Below, in pieces: positions 1 to 8,705 of a stretch of DNA of 64,000 bases; the stretch's first letter is position 1; every line of letters starts with the position of its first letter. The stretch is from assembly GCA_964516765.1 (NCBI GenBank), contig CAZEWZ010000006.1, forward strand, positions 1 to 64,000, given 5' to 3'. The stretch comes from CAZEWZ01 sp964516765 (GTDB lineage: Bacteria > Bacteroidota > Bacteroidia > Flavobacteriales > UBA7430). Under the pieces are notes generated by a model. That model was not told the DNA's origin, did no database searches, and saw only the letters and a program-made list of their open reading frames with translations. A program made the position numbers and the translations under genes.

Positions 1-195
1 AGATACATTTGTTAATGTGTTAACAGCAAAGTTAACATCGTGGTTACCGCCTTCATTTACCCAAAAAACGGTATCACCGATAAGGATATTAAGCGTTTCA
101 GGGATGTAATAATAAACGCCAGCATTGACTGTGTGACTAGACTGTGCGAAAGTCATTAACGGAATTAGAAATGCTGAAAATATTAGCTTTTTCAT
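1..195 (-). CDS. Cupredoxin-like secreted protein, N-terminal part only
   Basis: The reading frame starts at an ATG at 195 and runs off the left edge, giving 65 residues. It opens with a clear signal peptide (MKKLIFSAFLIPLMTFAQ) ending in the AQ cleavage site common in Bacteroidota. The mature part includes LNILIGDTVFWVNEGGNHDV, which resembles the early strands of plastocyanin/azurin-type domains, where the His after GGN would be the first copper ligand. The remaining ligands (Cys, second His, Met) lie outside the window, so copper binding is inferred. Such proteins in this phylum often end in a T9SS sorting tail; that cannot be seen here. Confidence 0.6.
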   Translation of the reverse strand, partial: MKKLIFSAFLIPLMTFAQSSHTVNAGVYYYIPETLNILIGDTVFWVNEGGNHDVNFAVNTLTNVS

Positions 196-224
196 GCTCA
201 TATATTGTTTAATTGTGCAAGATA

Positions 225-255
225 CAAATACTTAATGATTTAAGTTATTCAACAA
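225..255 (-). promoter_or_regulatory. Candidate sigma-A promoter of the cupredoxin gene
   Basis: On the minus strand a TTG (255-253) is followed after exactly 20 bases by AGTATTTG (232-225), one mismatch pair away from the Bacteroidota -7 box TAnnTTTG. The predicted start lies about 25 bases before the ATG at 195. Confidence 0.45.
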
Positions 256-282
256 TTATGCCTAAATTAATATATATAAAAA

Positions 283-1125
283 TTAATTCCTTAAGTGGTA
301 GTCAACTAATCCATTTATTGGAGATTGAATAATCTCAGAGACTTTAATACCATTCTCTAAAGCTATCTGCCTAAGCACATCTTTAAAGAAAAAAGCTACT
401 GAACCCACAAAAGAAATTGTAAAATCTGCATGCATGGGGTGAACTAATAACTGCGTATTAAAATATTTTTGAAATTCCTTCCTCAAGATGTTTTGAACAT
501 AATCATGAGCAAGATACTGACTTAAAAAGGGAACATATGAAGCTAAGAATCGATTCGGATATTCCTCTTTATAAACCGAACTCAATACCCGTTCTAATGA
601 AATAGAATGCGATTTTGAAAAAGATAGATATATATCTTCGGGAAGTTGCTTACGGAAATAATCTCTAAGTAATGTTCTTCCGAGTGCTGCACCACTCCCT
701 TCGTCTGCAAGAATAAAACCAAGAGAGGGCGTGATTTGTTGCATTGACTGACCGTCATAAAAGGCGGTATTGGATCCGGTACCAAGAATAGAAACAAACA
801 AAGATTGGGAATGATATACTGACCGACATGCGGCCAATAAATCACTTTCTATATAAATGTTAGATTTCTTAAAAACACTCTCTAAAATATTGTGCAAATT
901 ATTTCTTGAATCTCTATGAGAAAATCCAGGTGAATAAAAATAAACTTGCCTAATATCTCCAATAATACTATGAATCTGCTCATGATCAAGAAGAAATTGC
1001 TTAATTTCTATTTCCTCAAAAAAAAGAGGATTGAATCCTTTAGTTTGAAAACAAGACAATACTTTACCATGACTAATAACAGCCCAATCTGCTTTGCTAG
1101 AACCACTTTCAACAACAAGTTTCAT
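283..1125 (-). CDS. BadF/BadG-family kinase, N-acetylglucosamine kinase-like
   Basis: This 280-residue protein has the ASKHA kinase layout. The phosphate-1 loop is ESGSSKADW (residues 6-14), a likely catalytic Asp is D95 in ESDLLAA, the second phosphate loop is LGTGSN (114-119), and ADEGSGAALG follows at 140-149. This matches the N-acetylglucosamine kinase-like proteins of Bacteroidota, which phosphorylate amino sugars in the cytosol, probably during cell-wall recycling. The gene begins directly after the stop codon of the upstream membrane-protein gene, so the two are probably co-transcribed. The substrate is inferred from the family and is not certain. Confidence 0.8.
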   Translation of the reverse strand: MKLVVESGSSKADWAVISHGKVLSCFQTKGFNPLFFEEIEIKQFLLDHEQIHSIIGDIRQVYFYSPGFSHRDSRNNLHNILESVFKKSNIYIESDLLAACRSVYHSQSLFVSILGTGSNTAFYDGQSMQQITPSLGFILADEGSGAALGRTLLRDYFRKQLPEDIYLSFSKSHSISLERVLSSVYKEEYPNRFLASYVPFLSQYLAHDYVQNILRKEFQKYFNTQLLVHPMHADFTISFVGSVAFFFKDVLRQIALENGIKVSEIIQSPINGLVDYHLRN

Positions 1126-1824
1126 CTATGCGCTTAAAAAATGGTTTTTGACATAAAATGGAATATATACAAGTACAGCATGCAGAAGAGTTGCAAACTC
1201 TAAACCAATAATATAATAAGGCCAATCTCCAACTAAAAAAGGATTATCTACAATTGGTTTTACAGCCAAATACATGTAATTCCCCCCTGATAGGAAATCA
1301 ATCAAGGCTACACATAATATGGGAATTTGCAAATAAAAAAATGTCTTATACCAAGCGTTTTTTCTAGGACGCATTCCCAAAGAAAAAAGACAAAAAAGTG
1401 GTGCTACAATTAATCCACCATGAACAAAGAAATAATCAAATAACAATAAAGGATCAGAGCCATGGGTTAATTGAGGAGTTAAAAGAGAGTGAAGCCCTCC
1501 CATCATACCAATAAATAGCAAAAATTCAAAAACAATCTGTGATTTAGTTAACAATAAAATGAATGATCCTATCCACATCAATCTACACATATGAAAAGGC
1601 ATTGATTCCTCTATGGTCCATATCCCATTGTGAAGATAATAACATTGAATAAAAACTATTTCAAACAAAATCACTAAGGATAACAAAGAAGCATATTTGA
1701 ATTGATTAGTTTTCTTAACAAAGAAGCGCGGGATAAAGATAAAAAACAACACAAATACTAAAGTAATTGTGTTGTACAAAATCCATTCTTCGCTGAGAAA
1801 GGGAATCACTGAAGTTTCATTCAT
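1126..1824 (-). CDS. YwaF/TIGR02206-like integral membrane protein
   Basis: About 232 residues with roughly six to seven hydrophobic segments and the conserved-looking FHMCRLMW and HGG motifs typical of the TIGR02206 (YwaF) membrane proteins of unknown function. I chose the ATG at 1824 (MNETSVIPFLSEEW). A longer frame reaches 1887, but those 21 extra residues are Lys/Phe-rich, unlike family N-termini, and lie in a likely promoter region. It sits head to tail with the BadF-type kinase, with no gap. No catalytic residues are evident and the role is unknown. Confidence 0.65.
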   Translation of the reverse strand: MNETSVIPFLSEEWILYNTITLVFVLFFIFIPRFFVKKTNQFKYASLLSLVILFEIVFIQCYYLHNGIWTIEESMPFHMCRLMWIGSFILLLTKSQIVFEFLLFIGMMGGLHSLLTPQLTHGSDPLLLFDYFFVHGGLIVAPLFCLFSLGMRPRKNAWYKTFFYLQIPILCVALIDFLSGGNYMYLAVKPIVDNPFLVGDWPYYIIGLEFATLLHAVLVYIPFYVKNHFLSA

Positions 1825-1868
1825 TTTAAATGATTTTGTTTGGAATAAATATAAAAAAAATCTTTTGC

Positions 1869-1876
1869 TACATTTG
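1869..1876 (+). promoter_or_regulatory. Candidate -7 box for the TerB/rhomboid pair
   Basis: TACATTTG matches TAnnTTTG exactly and lies 32 bases before the ATG at 1908. No TTG is found at the usual 20-base spacing. Confidence 0.4.
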
Positions 1877-1907
1877 TTTTGAATCAAATTAGTTAGAAAA
1901 AAGAAAA

Positions 1908-2339
1908 ATGAAGATCAATCAAGCCAGTCCATTTCATTTATTTTGCTTTGTATACATTGGTTTTGCGCATTTGAGTAACCAAAAATTAGAGGAGGAAGAT
2001 ATGAATGAAATTCAACGAAAAATAGCCATATGGATGAATGTAAATCCCAGTAATGTTGTCGAATTCAATCTAATTCTTCACCAATCTTCGGAATGGTATA
2101 ATCAGCTTAAGCAAGAAGAAAAACTAAATAGTCTCTTAAAAGTAGCCAGATCAATTCGAGAACTGGAAGGATTGAACCTAGAAAATTTAAAATCTTTTTT
2201 ATCCGATATAAGAGACATAGCATTGGCAAACGGCCGCTTCAACGAAGATGAGAAACAATTACATGATAAAATAGCCAGAGAGCTTGGAATAAATATAATG
2301 ACTAGTGACAAATCATTTAAAAAGAAACTAGGATATTGA
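1908..2339 (+). CDS. TerB-like helical domain protein
   Basis: A 143-residue soluble protein. The C-terminal stretch RDIALANGRFNEDEKQLHDK (about 104-123) has the acidic loop pattern of TerB domains (normally A-D-G...E-E). The N-terminal part, FAHLSNQKLEEEDMNEI, looks like the paired first helix-loop, which supports the start at 1908 rather than an internal Met at residue 32. TerB-like proteins are linked to membrane stress and metal responses, but the function here is unknown. The stop codon overlaps the TTG start of the rhomboid gene (TTGA), so translational coupling is likely. Confidence 0.65.
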   Translation: MKINQASPFHLFCFVYIGFAHLSNQKLEEEDMNEIQRKIAIWMNVNPSNVVEFNLILHQSSEWYNQLKQEEKLNSLLKVARSIRELEGLNLENLKSFLSDIRDIALANGRFNEDEKQLHDKIARELGINIMTSDKSFKKKLGY

Positions 2340-3037
2340 ACTATAAAAAACAATTTATTAATGCCCTAGTAGTACCTAGCGTATTCATCCTTATTCTTTT
2401 TACTGTGCATTCATTTGCAGCTATCAATGAGATTAAATTGAGTACTTGGGGGGTTTATCCAAGAGAAAAAAATGGACTTTGGGGCATTGTAAGCTCAATA
2501 TTTATTCACGGAAGCTGGAAACACTTAGCCAACAATTCTATCCCCTTATTGGTTTTGGGAACTGCACTTTTTTATTTCTATAAAAAACTTGCGATTAGAG
2601 TCTGTGTATACTCTATCATATTCACAGGAATTTTGCTCTGGCTTGGAGGAAGACCCTCGTTTCATATAGGTGCAAGCGGATTGGTCTACTCTTTGGCTTC
2701 CTTTCTATTTCTGAGTGGATTTATAAGAAAGCACAACAATTTAATGGCACTCTCTATGACCGTCGTCTTTCTATATGGTAGTTTAGTTTGGGGGATTTTC
2801 CCAACTAAAGAACTTATATCATGGGAAGGGCATTTATTTGGTGCTATCAACGGAATTTTGTGGGCAATATACTATAAGAAAGAGGGGCCACAACGCAAAA
2901 AATATTCATGGGAAATTGAAGAAGAAATCCTAAATAGTCTTGACGAAATAGAAGGAGATTACCAGAGCAACAGTGGAAACGAGCAAAGAGAACTAGAAAC
3001 AGAAATTATATACGAATACAAAATAAAAAATAAATAA
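2336..3037 (+). CDS. Rhomboid family intramembrane serine protease
   Basis: A 233-residue polytopic membrane protein. The catalytic Ser is S114 in GASG (112-115), the catalytic His is H166 in EGHLFGA, and the oxyanion HxxxN motif is H63-N67 (HLANN). The order HxxxN, GxSG, H is that of active rhomboid proteases, which cut transmembrane segments of substrate proteins in the inner membrane. The C-terminal 50 residues are charged and cytosolic. The start is a TTG overlapping the stop of the TerB gene, and no in-frame ATG precedes the first membrane helix. Downstream lies rnpB in the opposite orientation. Confidence 0.88.
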   Translation: MNYKKQFINALVVPSVFILILFTVHSFAAINEIKLSTWGVYPREKNGLWGIVSSIFIHGSWKHLANNSIPLLVLGTALFYFYKKLAIRVCVYSIIFTGILLWLGGRPSFHIGASGLVYSLASFLFLSGFIRKHNNLMALSMTVVFLYGSLVWGIFPTKELISWEGHLFGAINGILWAIYYKKEGPQRKKYSWEIEEEILNSLDEIEGDYQSNSGNEQRELETEIIYEYKIKNK

Positions 3038-3042
3038 AAAAG

Positions 3043-3395
3043 AAAAGCTCCGTCATAAGCCGGATTCTGTCATTTCCGAAGAAATCTCCATCATTTATCT
3101 ACGATACTTATCACTAAGCATCTTTAGCGGTCTACCCTCCAGGTTCGAGCGAGCAACTCTAATTCCCTAAGAAAACCCTGGTATACATGACCTTTCACCT
3201 CATAAGGTTTGCACAGCTATATCGATTACTCGACATACTGGTGAGCTCTTACCTCACCTTTTCACCCTTACCCGAAGGCGGTTTTTCTCTGTTGCACAAG
3301 CTGTCATTATAAAAATGCCTAGCCGTTAACTAGTATGATGCTCTATGTTGTCCGGACTTTCCTCTTCAAAAGAAGCGATGAAGTCAGGAGCTTTT
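3043..3395 (-). ncRNA. rnpB: RNase P RNA (class A)
   Basis: On the minus strand the region carries the universal RNase P core, GAGGAAAGTCCGGAC near the 5' end, followed by CATAGAGCA, and ATCCGGCTTATG near the 3' end. The ends pair as helix P1: AAAAGCTCC at 3395-3387 with GGAGCTTTT at 3051-3043, which defines the limits. Total length is about 353 nt, usual for bacterial type A. It is the ribozyme that matures the 5' ends of tRNAs. The 3' end runs into a T-rich tract (TTTTCTTTTTTATTT), a probable terminator. The whole 426-base space between the rhomboid and Smr genes is otherwise empty. Confidence 0.95.
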
Positions 3396-3462
3396 CTTAC
3401 AGCGAAACTACAAAGATTAAAAACAATAGAAAAGAGAGACTTAATTTACCTAATAAAAAAAG

Positions 3463-4248
3463 TTAGTGAATTACAATGTGACTTGCTCCCATGCCATAAA
3501 TCTTCATATCTGCTGGACCTATACTGACATTAGGAAGGGTATTAACTACATCTATTATTTTATTTTTTAAAACTCCCTTGCCCACTCCATGAATAACAAT
3601 CAATTGATTTTCGTTGTCTTCAAAAGCTTGATAAAGTCTTTTTCTAAAGGCAGATACTTGAAAAAGTACAATCTCAAAATTACTAAGGTGAGACCAACCA
3701 TCCGTTAAGTTCTCTATGTGTAAATCAATTTCATGGTGATTAAAAAAAACATAGGCAGCTTTCTTTTTTTTAGATAATTTAGGAAAAGCTTTATCTAGGT
3801 CCTTTTTGATTTTTTTTTGTATTTCTTTTTTATTAAAATTGGAATCTGTTTGCCAGACTTTTTCAATTTCTAAACGATCTACAGGAATAATAAATCCCGA
3901 CTCAATTTCTACATCGTAAATAGAATCATTGAGTTTGGCTATAATCTTACCCCTGCTATTGTCACTCATAAAACTAACAAGATCTCCAACAGACAAGGAC
4001 GAAGAGTTCCTCGACTCTAATACTATATCGGGAAGCTTATCTATTTTTTTAATGGCTTTCTTTATGGGGAAAATATGTTTACCCTCCACCTTAGGAATAT
4101 GGTTAATTTTGATAATTTCATCTATTGAGACATCCATTTCAATACCCTGACATTCGACCAAAATAATGCGCTCACTCATCTGATCTATTACCACCCCGTG
4201 AAGTGCTTCGTTTATGAATGATATTTTGTCTCCACGATTAAAATCCAT
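3463..4248 (-). CDS. DUF2027/Smr domain protein
   Basis: 261 residues. The N-terminal half has two similar small beta domains (about 3-50 and 85-130), as in DUF2027 proteins of Bacteroidota. The C-terminal 85 residues form a Smr domain: EIDLHIENL, then LIVIHGVGKGVLKN and IVIH at the end, matching the DLH...HGxGxG pattern of the MutS2 C-terminus. Smr domains bind or nick nucleic acids; the role of this stand-alone family is unknown. The ATG overlaps the stop of mltG by one base, so the two form an operon. Confidence 0.8.
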   Translation of the reverse strand: MDFNRGDKISFINEALHGVVIDQMSERIILVECQGIEMDVSIDEIIKINHIPKVEGKHIFPIKKAIKKIDKLPDIVLESRNSSSLSVGDLVSFMSDNSRGKIIAKLNDSIYDVEIESGFIIPVDRLEIEKVWQTDSNFNKKEIQKKIKKDLDKAFPKLSKKKKAAYVFFNHHEIDLHIENLTDGWSHLSNFEIVLFQVSAFRKRLYQAFEDNENQLIVIHGVGKGVLKNKIIDVVNTLPNVSIGPADMKIYGMGASHIVIH

Positions 4249-5279
4249 TACCTCATAACTCCTTTAGATGTCAATGCATTTTGGAACCTTTTCGCATTTC
4301 GTTTATGAATAGGCCAACTATCTGTAAAAGTATGGTAGCCAGAAAAATCTTCTTTGGCGCACATATAAACATGCGAATGCTTTTTAGCATTAAGTACAGA
4401 CAATAAAGCAGACATTTCAGGAATACAGATGGGATTAGGTGGAAGCCCATTATTAATATAAGTATTGTAGGCTGACTTAATCTTTAAATCTTTTTTTAGA
4501 ACCCTCTTTACTTGAAATTCAAATCCATACTTCTCTTTCATAGCATAAATAATAGTTGGATCAGATTGCAACTTCATTCCTTGATTTAATCTATTTAGAT
4601 ATAAACCAGCCACAGTAGGTTGCTCATCTACTTTAGAAGTTTCTTTCTGAACAATAGATGCTAAGACAGAAACTTCATGAGGGGATAAACCGATTTTATT
4701 CGCTTTTAATAATCTTTGTGGAGACCAAAAACGATCATATTCTTTTTGCATTCGTTCTAAAAAATCCTTTGGGGTAATGGTCCAATACACCTGATAGGTG
4801 TTTGGAATAAATAATTTTCGAATAGAGGCTGTATCGAGATTCTCCAGGTGTAGAAAGGTGGAATCCATAAAGGCCGAAACAAATTCCGCAGAATCAGCCT
4901 CCATTTGAGATGACAATTTAGAAGCAAGGTCGTGTAAATTTGAAGAATTATTGAAAATAATTGACAATGGGCATTGATTTCCTGCACGAAGCATATTCAC
5001 CATAGAATTTAAATTCATAGACGAGTCAAGTAGGTACCGTCCGGGATGCACTTTTTGAAAATTCTTCTTTTTACAAAAAATATGAAAAAGCCAATCATAC
5101 TGAATAATACTGTGTGATTTCAAACTATCATTTAATGCTTCAAAACTAGTTTCTCGTGGCACAAGTATTATTGTTTTTGTTTCCGTTATAGGAGAAAAAA
5201 TAAATTGATATGAGAAAAATATTCCCATACTGGCAAGTAGAACTAAAAAAAAAGTAACTCTAAATATTATTTTTCTCAT
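4248..5279 (-). CDS. mltG: Endolytic peptidoglycan transglycosylase MltG
   Basis: 343 residues with one N-terminal membrane anchor (about 7-28) and a periplasmic YceG-like domain. The signature LASIVQKET (206-214) contains the catalytic Glu, E213, and is followed by AGLYLNRL, the DPT motif (240-242) and NNGLPPNPI (276-284), all in the usual order. MltG cuts nascent glycan strands and so ends their synthesis. In Bacteroidota it is often encoded near dapF, as here. The gene overlaps the Smr gene by one base. Confidence 0.92.
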   Translation of the reverse strand: MRKIIFRVTFFLVLLASMGIFFSYQFIFSPITETKTIILVPRETSFEALNDSLKSHSIIQYDWLFHIFCKKKNFQKVHPGRYLLDSSMNLNSMVNMLRAGNQCPLSIIFNNSSNLHDLASKLSSQMEADSAEFVSAFMDSTFLHLENLDTASIRKLFIPNTYQVYWTITPKDFLERMQKEYDRFWSPQRLLKANKIGLSPHEVSVLASIVQKETSKVDEQPTVAGLYLNRLNQGMKLQSDPTIIYAMKEKYGFEFQVKRVLKKDLKIKSAYNTYINNGLPPNPICIPEMSALLSVLNAKKHSHVYMCAKEDFSGYHTFTDSWPIHKRNAKRFQNALTSKGVMR

Positions 5280-5364
5280 TGCAACTGATTAAAAAACTTA
5301 TTTACTCTCAAATGATTGGGTTCAATTTGTATAACTTTATTTATGCATACGATGATTACATTTT

Positions 5365-6717
5365 TCATTCTAAACTTATTTTTTCGTCACCATCTTGATA
5401 AGGTAAGTAAGTGACTACAAATTGTAACATTTCATCTGTAGTTTTCATACTCCCTGACTTGCCTGTAATAAATTGTGGTGGATTATGAGGATTATCCATA
5501 TTGTTAAGGGTATTGTCAAATACTGCTTCGACTTTTATTAATGATCCTGCGGGTAAATGTAACATCTTTGGAAATGTATAAAAATATTGCCATCTAAAAT
5601 TCCAATCATCTATTTTTATTAAAGGAATTGAATCACCATTGGGACTAATTGCATAGGCCTTGAATTTTCTTCCAATCAAATGCATGTGCGGATTTATTGT
5701 AAGTACAGAGATATCCTCAGGAATTGTTGTTTCAGTTTCAAACATCTTGACTTGATTTGGTGGAATTACTAAAGGAGGTATTACAGGGGAAATACCTTGA
5801 GTTCCTAAAATAAATTCTCCAATCTGTCTTTGTGGAGGATTTTTATCAAAATATATATTAAAATGTGAATGATCTGTTTGCATTATTGGTGTTGGTCCGT
5901 AATGAATATCTTTAATGAGTAAAGCCGATTGCTTATTAACTCTTAATACTCCGATGCCATCAGGGTATAAAAGTGCTTCAACACCTGGAAGATAATTTGA
6001 TACAGAAGGCTGTAATTTAGGAAATGTTCCGTCATCATATGGGATATTAAGCTGATAAAAAGCAGTTGAATCATTGTGTATATCACCGTTAATAATAGGT
6101 TTAACATCTAGTAAATGATTGTTTTTTTCTCTAGCGTAAGTAATCAAATGCGCATTTAAATGATGAACCAACTGCTTGTTATCAGGAACAAATTCAATCA
6201 AACAAATATTAGTGTCAGAATCTAATTCAAAAGGTAACTTTGAAACTATAAATCGATCTTTATTGTCACCAGGAATAATAAATGCATCCTTCATTTTAAG
6301 AACTAGGTCTGGATTTCCAAATTTTGTTTTTGTTTTTGTAAGAAATAGGGAAGGCTCAAGTTTGGAAGTATCTCCTGCTATACAACCTTGATTGTACCAT
6401 TCTTGTAAAATCACCTTTTCATCCTTAGTAAGAATCTTTTCACCTATAAAATGGCTGTAATTAGCATCAGCTGGCCAAGGAGGCATATATCCGGTTTTGG
6501 TGACATAAGCAACCATCTTAGCACGCTTAGCTACATCAGAATAATTTACCATAGAAAAAGGAGCTGGCCCTTTATTATAGTGACATGACGAACAATTATT
6601 AAAAATAATTGGGGCAACATGATCAGAAAAATTATAGGAAATTTTATTTTCAGAACAAGAAACAATAATCACTAAAAAAAGTGATGTAATTAATGATTTA
6701 TTCAATGAAGCAACCAA
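5365..6717 (-). CDS. Lipoprotein with cytochrome c-type haem motif and PHM-like copper monooxygenase domain
   Basis: 450 residues. A lipoprotein signal ends at Cys21 (LVIIVSC). A c-type haem site CSSCH (42-46) follows, in a small cytochrome-like segment with GYMPPWPAD. The rest resembles type II ascorbate-dependent copper monooxygenases (peptidylglycine hydroxylating monooxygenase, dopamine hydroxylase): HH at 185-186, HYG at 272-274, HMH at 344-346 and DEM at 428-430 correspond to the three His of one copper and the His-His-Met of the other. All ligands appear present. The start must be a TTG (6717, or 6705 inside the overlap). It overlaps the redoxin lipoprotein gene by 20 bases. Substrate unknown. 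Confidence 0.75.
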   Translation of the reverse strand: MVASLNKSLITSLFLVIIVSCSENKISYNFSDHVAPIIFNNCSSCHYNKGPAPFSMVNYSDVAKRAKMVAYVTKTGYMPPWPADANYSHFIGEKILTKDEKVILQEWYNQGCIAGDTSKLEPSLFLTKTKTKFGNPDLVLKMKDAFIIPGDNKDRFIVSKLPFELDSDTNICLIEFVPDNKQLVHHLNAHLITYAREKNNHLLDVKPIINGDIHNDSTAFYQLNIPYDDGTFPKLQPSVSNYLPGVEALLYPDGIGVLRVNKQSALLIKDIHYGPTPIMQTDHSHFNIYFDKNPPQRQIGEFILGTQGISPVIPPLVIPPNQVKMFETETTIPEDISVLTINPHMHLIGRKFKAYAISPNGDSIPLIKIDDWNFRWQYFYTFPKMLHLPAGSLIKVEAVFDNTLNNMDNPHNPPQFITGKSGSMKTTDEMLQFVVTYLPYQDGDEKISLE

Positions 6718-7216
6718 TGGCCTTAGTTTTTTTAATTTTAACTTCTTCCCCGCTCAGAAAAGACTCGATAGCGTCATTAAGATAATACTCTGTTACAATT
6801 TGTCTTTTACGACCCAACTCTCCTAACCAGTTGTCAATCAAACCCTGATATTGAACAATATTATTTTCATCAATCAAATAGACTTCAGGAGTTTTAGTTG
6901 CACTTAATTCATTTACCAAATGATAATCTTTATCATAAATAATATCTATCGGCAAATTGTATACATTTAAAAATGAATCCATTTCTTGTCTAGAATATGA
7001 TTTCCCAGGTAAGATTCCAAAAAAATCAAGTTTGTCATTATACTTTTGTTGTAACTGTTTTATTTGTCTTGTATAACTTTGGCATAGAGGACATTCCGGA
7101 CTAATAAAAATTAATACTTTGTCACGATTATTAATAAAAACCTTCGATAAGTAATCATTTTGATGACAAGAATTTAAAAAAAATAAAACAAAAAATATAA
7201 TTATAGAAAGTCTCAT
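6698..7216 (-). CDS. Redoxin/thioredoxin-fold lipoprotein
   Basis: 172 residues with a lipoprotein signal ending at Cys17 (FFLNSC) and a thioredoxin fold. The active site is CPLC (42-45), preceded by LIFISPE, and the cis-Pro loop is TKTPEVYLID. This fits a thiol-disulfide or peroxiredoxin-like protein tethered in the periplasm. It ends within the start of the copper monooxygenase gene, which strongly suggests joint expression. In some bacteria similar redoxin, cytochrome and PHM domains occur on one chain, so a shared electron path is plausible but inferred. Confidence 0.75.
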   Translation of the reverse strand: MRLSIIIFFVLFFLNSCHQNDYLSKVFINNRDKVLIFISPECPLCQSYTRQIKQLQQKYNDKLDFFGILPGKSYSRQEMDSFLNVYNLPIDIIYDKDYHLVNELSATKTPEVYLIDENNIVQYQGLIDNWLGELGRKRQIVTEYYLNDAIESFLSGEEVKIKKTKAIGCFIE

Positions 7217-7277
7217 ATATTATCCATTTAATTAAAAGTAATAATTTAAATTTATCTTAATATATCAAATCCTTCAA

Positions 7278-7802
7278 TTATAAGAGGTTAATACACTGAA
7301 AATCAATTACATCATCAAATCCTCCGTTTTTGAATATCCATTCTTTTCTCAAACCAATCTGTACAAATCCCTGAGAGGTAAATAATCTTATACTGGAAAT
7401 ATTTTGAGCTCCCACAGTACAGTAAAGCTGATGAAGACCTAATTGATCAAAAGAATAGGCTTTCATTAATTGGATAGCTTCACTCGCATGGCCAAGAGAT
7501 CGGAAATTAGGATCGATCAAAATCCCAATTGCGGCTCTTCGGTGTATGGCATCATAATCGAAAAGGTCTACGCAACCCAACGGATGCTTATCTTCATCCA
7601 AAAGCATAAATCTAAATTGCCCAGTCTGCTGAATAGTCAAATGAGCTTGAGAGATATACTGCCCCAGGACATATTTAGAAAAAGGAACCTTAGAAAGACT
7701 TACTTGGCTAATTTCATAGTCGTTTTCCCAAAGATAAAGTTGCGAAACATCATCCGGCTCTAATGCCCTATATGATATTTTATAAGTTGATTTTTCCTTC
7801 AT
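7278..7802 (-). CDS. GNAT family N-acetyltransferase
   Basis: About 174 residues with the RimJ/SpeG-like GNAT layout: YRALEPDDVSQLYLWEN at the start, the acetyl-CoA loop region IGILIDPNFRSLGHASEAI (Q/RxxGxA-like), and the late NISSIRLFTSQGF motif. It transfers acetyl from acetyl-CoA to an amine; the substrate cannot be told. I use the ATG at 7802; a TTG two codons upstream is also possible. The gene overlaps the end of dapF by about 23 bases, so it is likely in the same transcript. Confidence 0.82.
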   Translation of the reverse strand: MKEKSTYKISYRALEPDDVSQLYLWENDYEISQVSLSKVPFSKYVLGQYISQAHLTIQQTGQFRFMLLDEDKHPLGCVDLFDYDAIHRRAAIGILIDPNFRSLGHASEAIQLMKAYSFDQLGLHQLYCTVGAQNISSIRLFTSQGFVQIGLRKEWIFKNGGFDDVIDFQCINLL

Positions 7803-8556
7803 AAACAAATCTAGCTTCTCCGGTCAATGTAATGTTACAATATATATTGTTTTTTATGTCAAACTGAACATATAATAGTCCGCCTAATGTATGTACATTA
7901 ATTTCTGTCACTGAAATAAGATTCGATTCAAAAGAAGCAATCGCGGAGGCAACTGCACCAGTTCCACAAGCAAGTGTTTCGTCTTCAATTCCCCTCTCAT
8001 AGGTTCTGATGTATATTTCGTCTCCCTGAATATGTGCAAAATTGACATTGATACCCTTAGAAATATAAGCGGCAGAATTTCTCATCATTGCTCCTTCTTT
8101 TTTCACATCTAATAGATCAATATCATCGGAGAAGGTAACCAAATGAGGTGAACCTGTGTCCAACTTCCAGAAAGCATCTTTTTTGGAAATAAGGCTTAAG
8201 TCATTCATCTCCATTTTTACCAAACCAGATGCATCTACCCATGCACGGTGAAGACCATCAAATGCCTCAAAAAAACAATTATCGTTAAATATCTTCAATT
8301 TTTTTGAAAAAGCCACCGCACATCTTCCTCCGTTTCCACAAAGGCTGCCCATCAATCCATTTGAATTAAAATAATTCATTTTAAAATCGGCCTGATAAGA
8401 TTTTTCTAGCAAAATCAATCCATCTGCTCCGATACCAATATTTCGTTGACACAATTCAGTTATTTGTTTGGTCGTTAAGGCATACAAGCCCGAACGATTG
8501 TCCACCAGGATAAAATCATTCCCGGCACCGTGGTATTTTGAGAAAATTAAAACCAT
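7780..8556 (-). CDS. dapF: Diaminopimelate epimerase
   Basis: 258 residues. The two catalytic cysteines are in the classic contexts: C73 in LCGNGGRC and C197 in LACGTGA. The N-terminus FSKYHGAGNDFILVDN also matches the family. It converts LL- to meso-diaminopimelate for lysine and peptidoglycan synthesis in the cytosol. Length is normal. It is first in a minus-strand set with the GNAT gene and lies upstream of mltG, separated by the redoxin/monooxygenase pair. It is divergent from the GAPDH gene across 149 bases. Confidence 0.95.
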   Translation of the reverse strand: MVLIFSKYHGAGNDFILVDNRSGLYALTTKQITELCQRNIGIGADGLILLEKSYQADFKMNYFNSNGLMGSLCGNGGRCAVAFSKKLKIFNDNCFFEAFDGLHRAWVDASGLVKMEMNDLSLISKKDAFWKLDTGSPHLVTFSDDIDLLDVKKEGAMMRNSAAYISKGINVNFAHIQGDEIYIRTYERGIEDETLACGTGAVASAIASFESNLISVTEINVHTLGGLLYVQFDIKNNIYCNITLTGEARFVYEGKINL

Positions 8557-8672
8557 TTAATTTGTATATTTTACTAAATTAATATTAATTGAGCAAAATA
8601 ACGCTGTTTAGTTTCAGTATTGAATATTCGAATTTAAAAAGAGATCATTTCCCCAAAAAAAAGTAAATTTAT

Positions 8673-8687
8673 ACGATTATAAATCGT
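8673..8687. promoter_or_regulatory. Inverted repeat upstream of GAPDH
   Basis: ACGATT-ATA-AATCGT, a perfect six-base inverted repeat with a three-base centre, ends 18 bases before the GAPDH ATG. It could be an operator; no factor is known. Confidence 0.25.
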
Positions 8688-8705
8688 TGTTATCTATATT
8701 TAATT

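Noticed and set aside
1825..1887. Longer N-terminus of the YwaF-like protein
   Set aside because: The extra 21 residues do not resemble the family and overlap the promoter region of the divergent gene.
3345..3527. A 60-codon plus-strand frame near 3.4 kb
   Set aside because: It lies across the RNase P RNA and the end of the Smr gene on the opposite strand and has no protein-like features.
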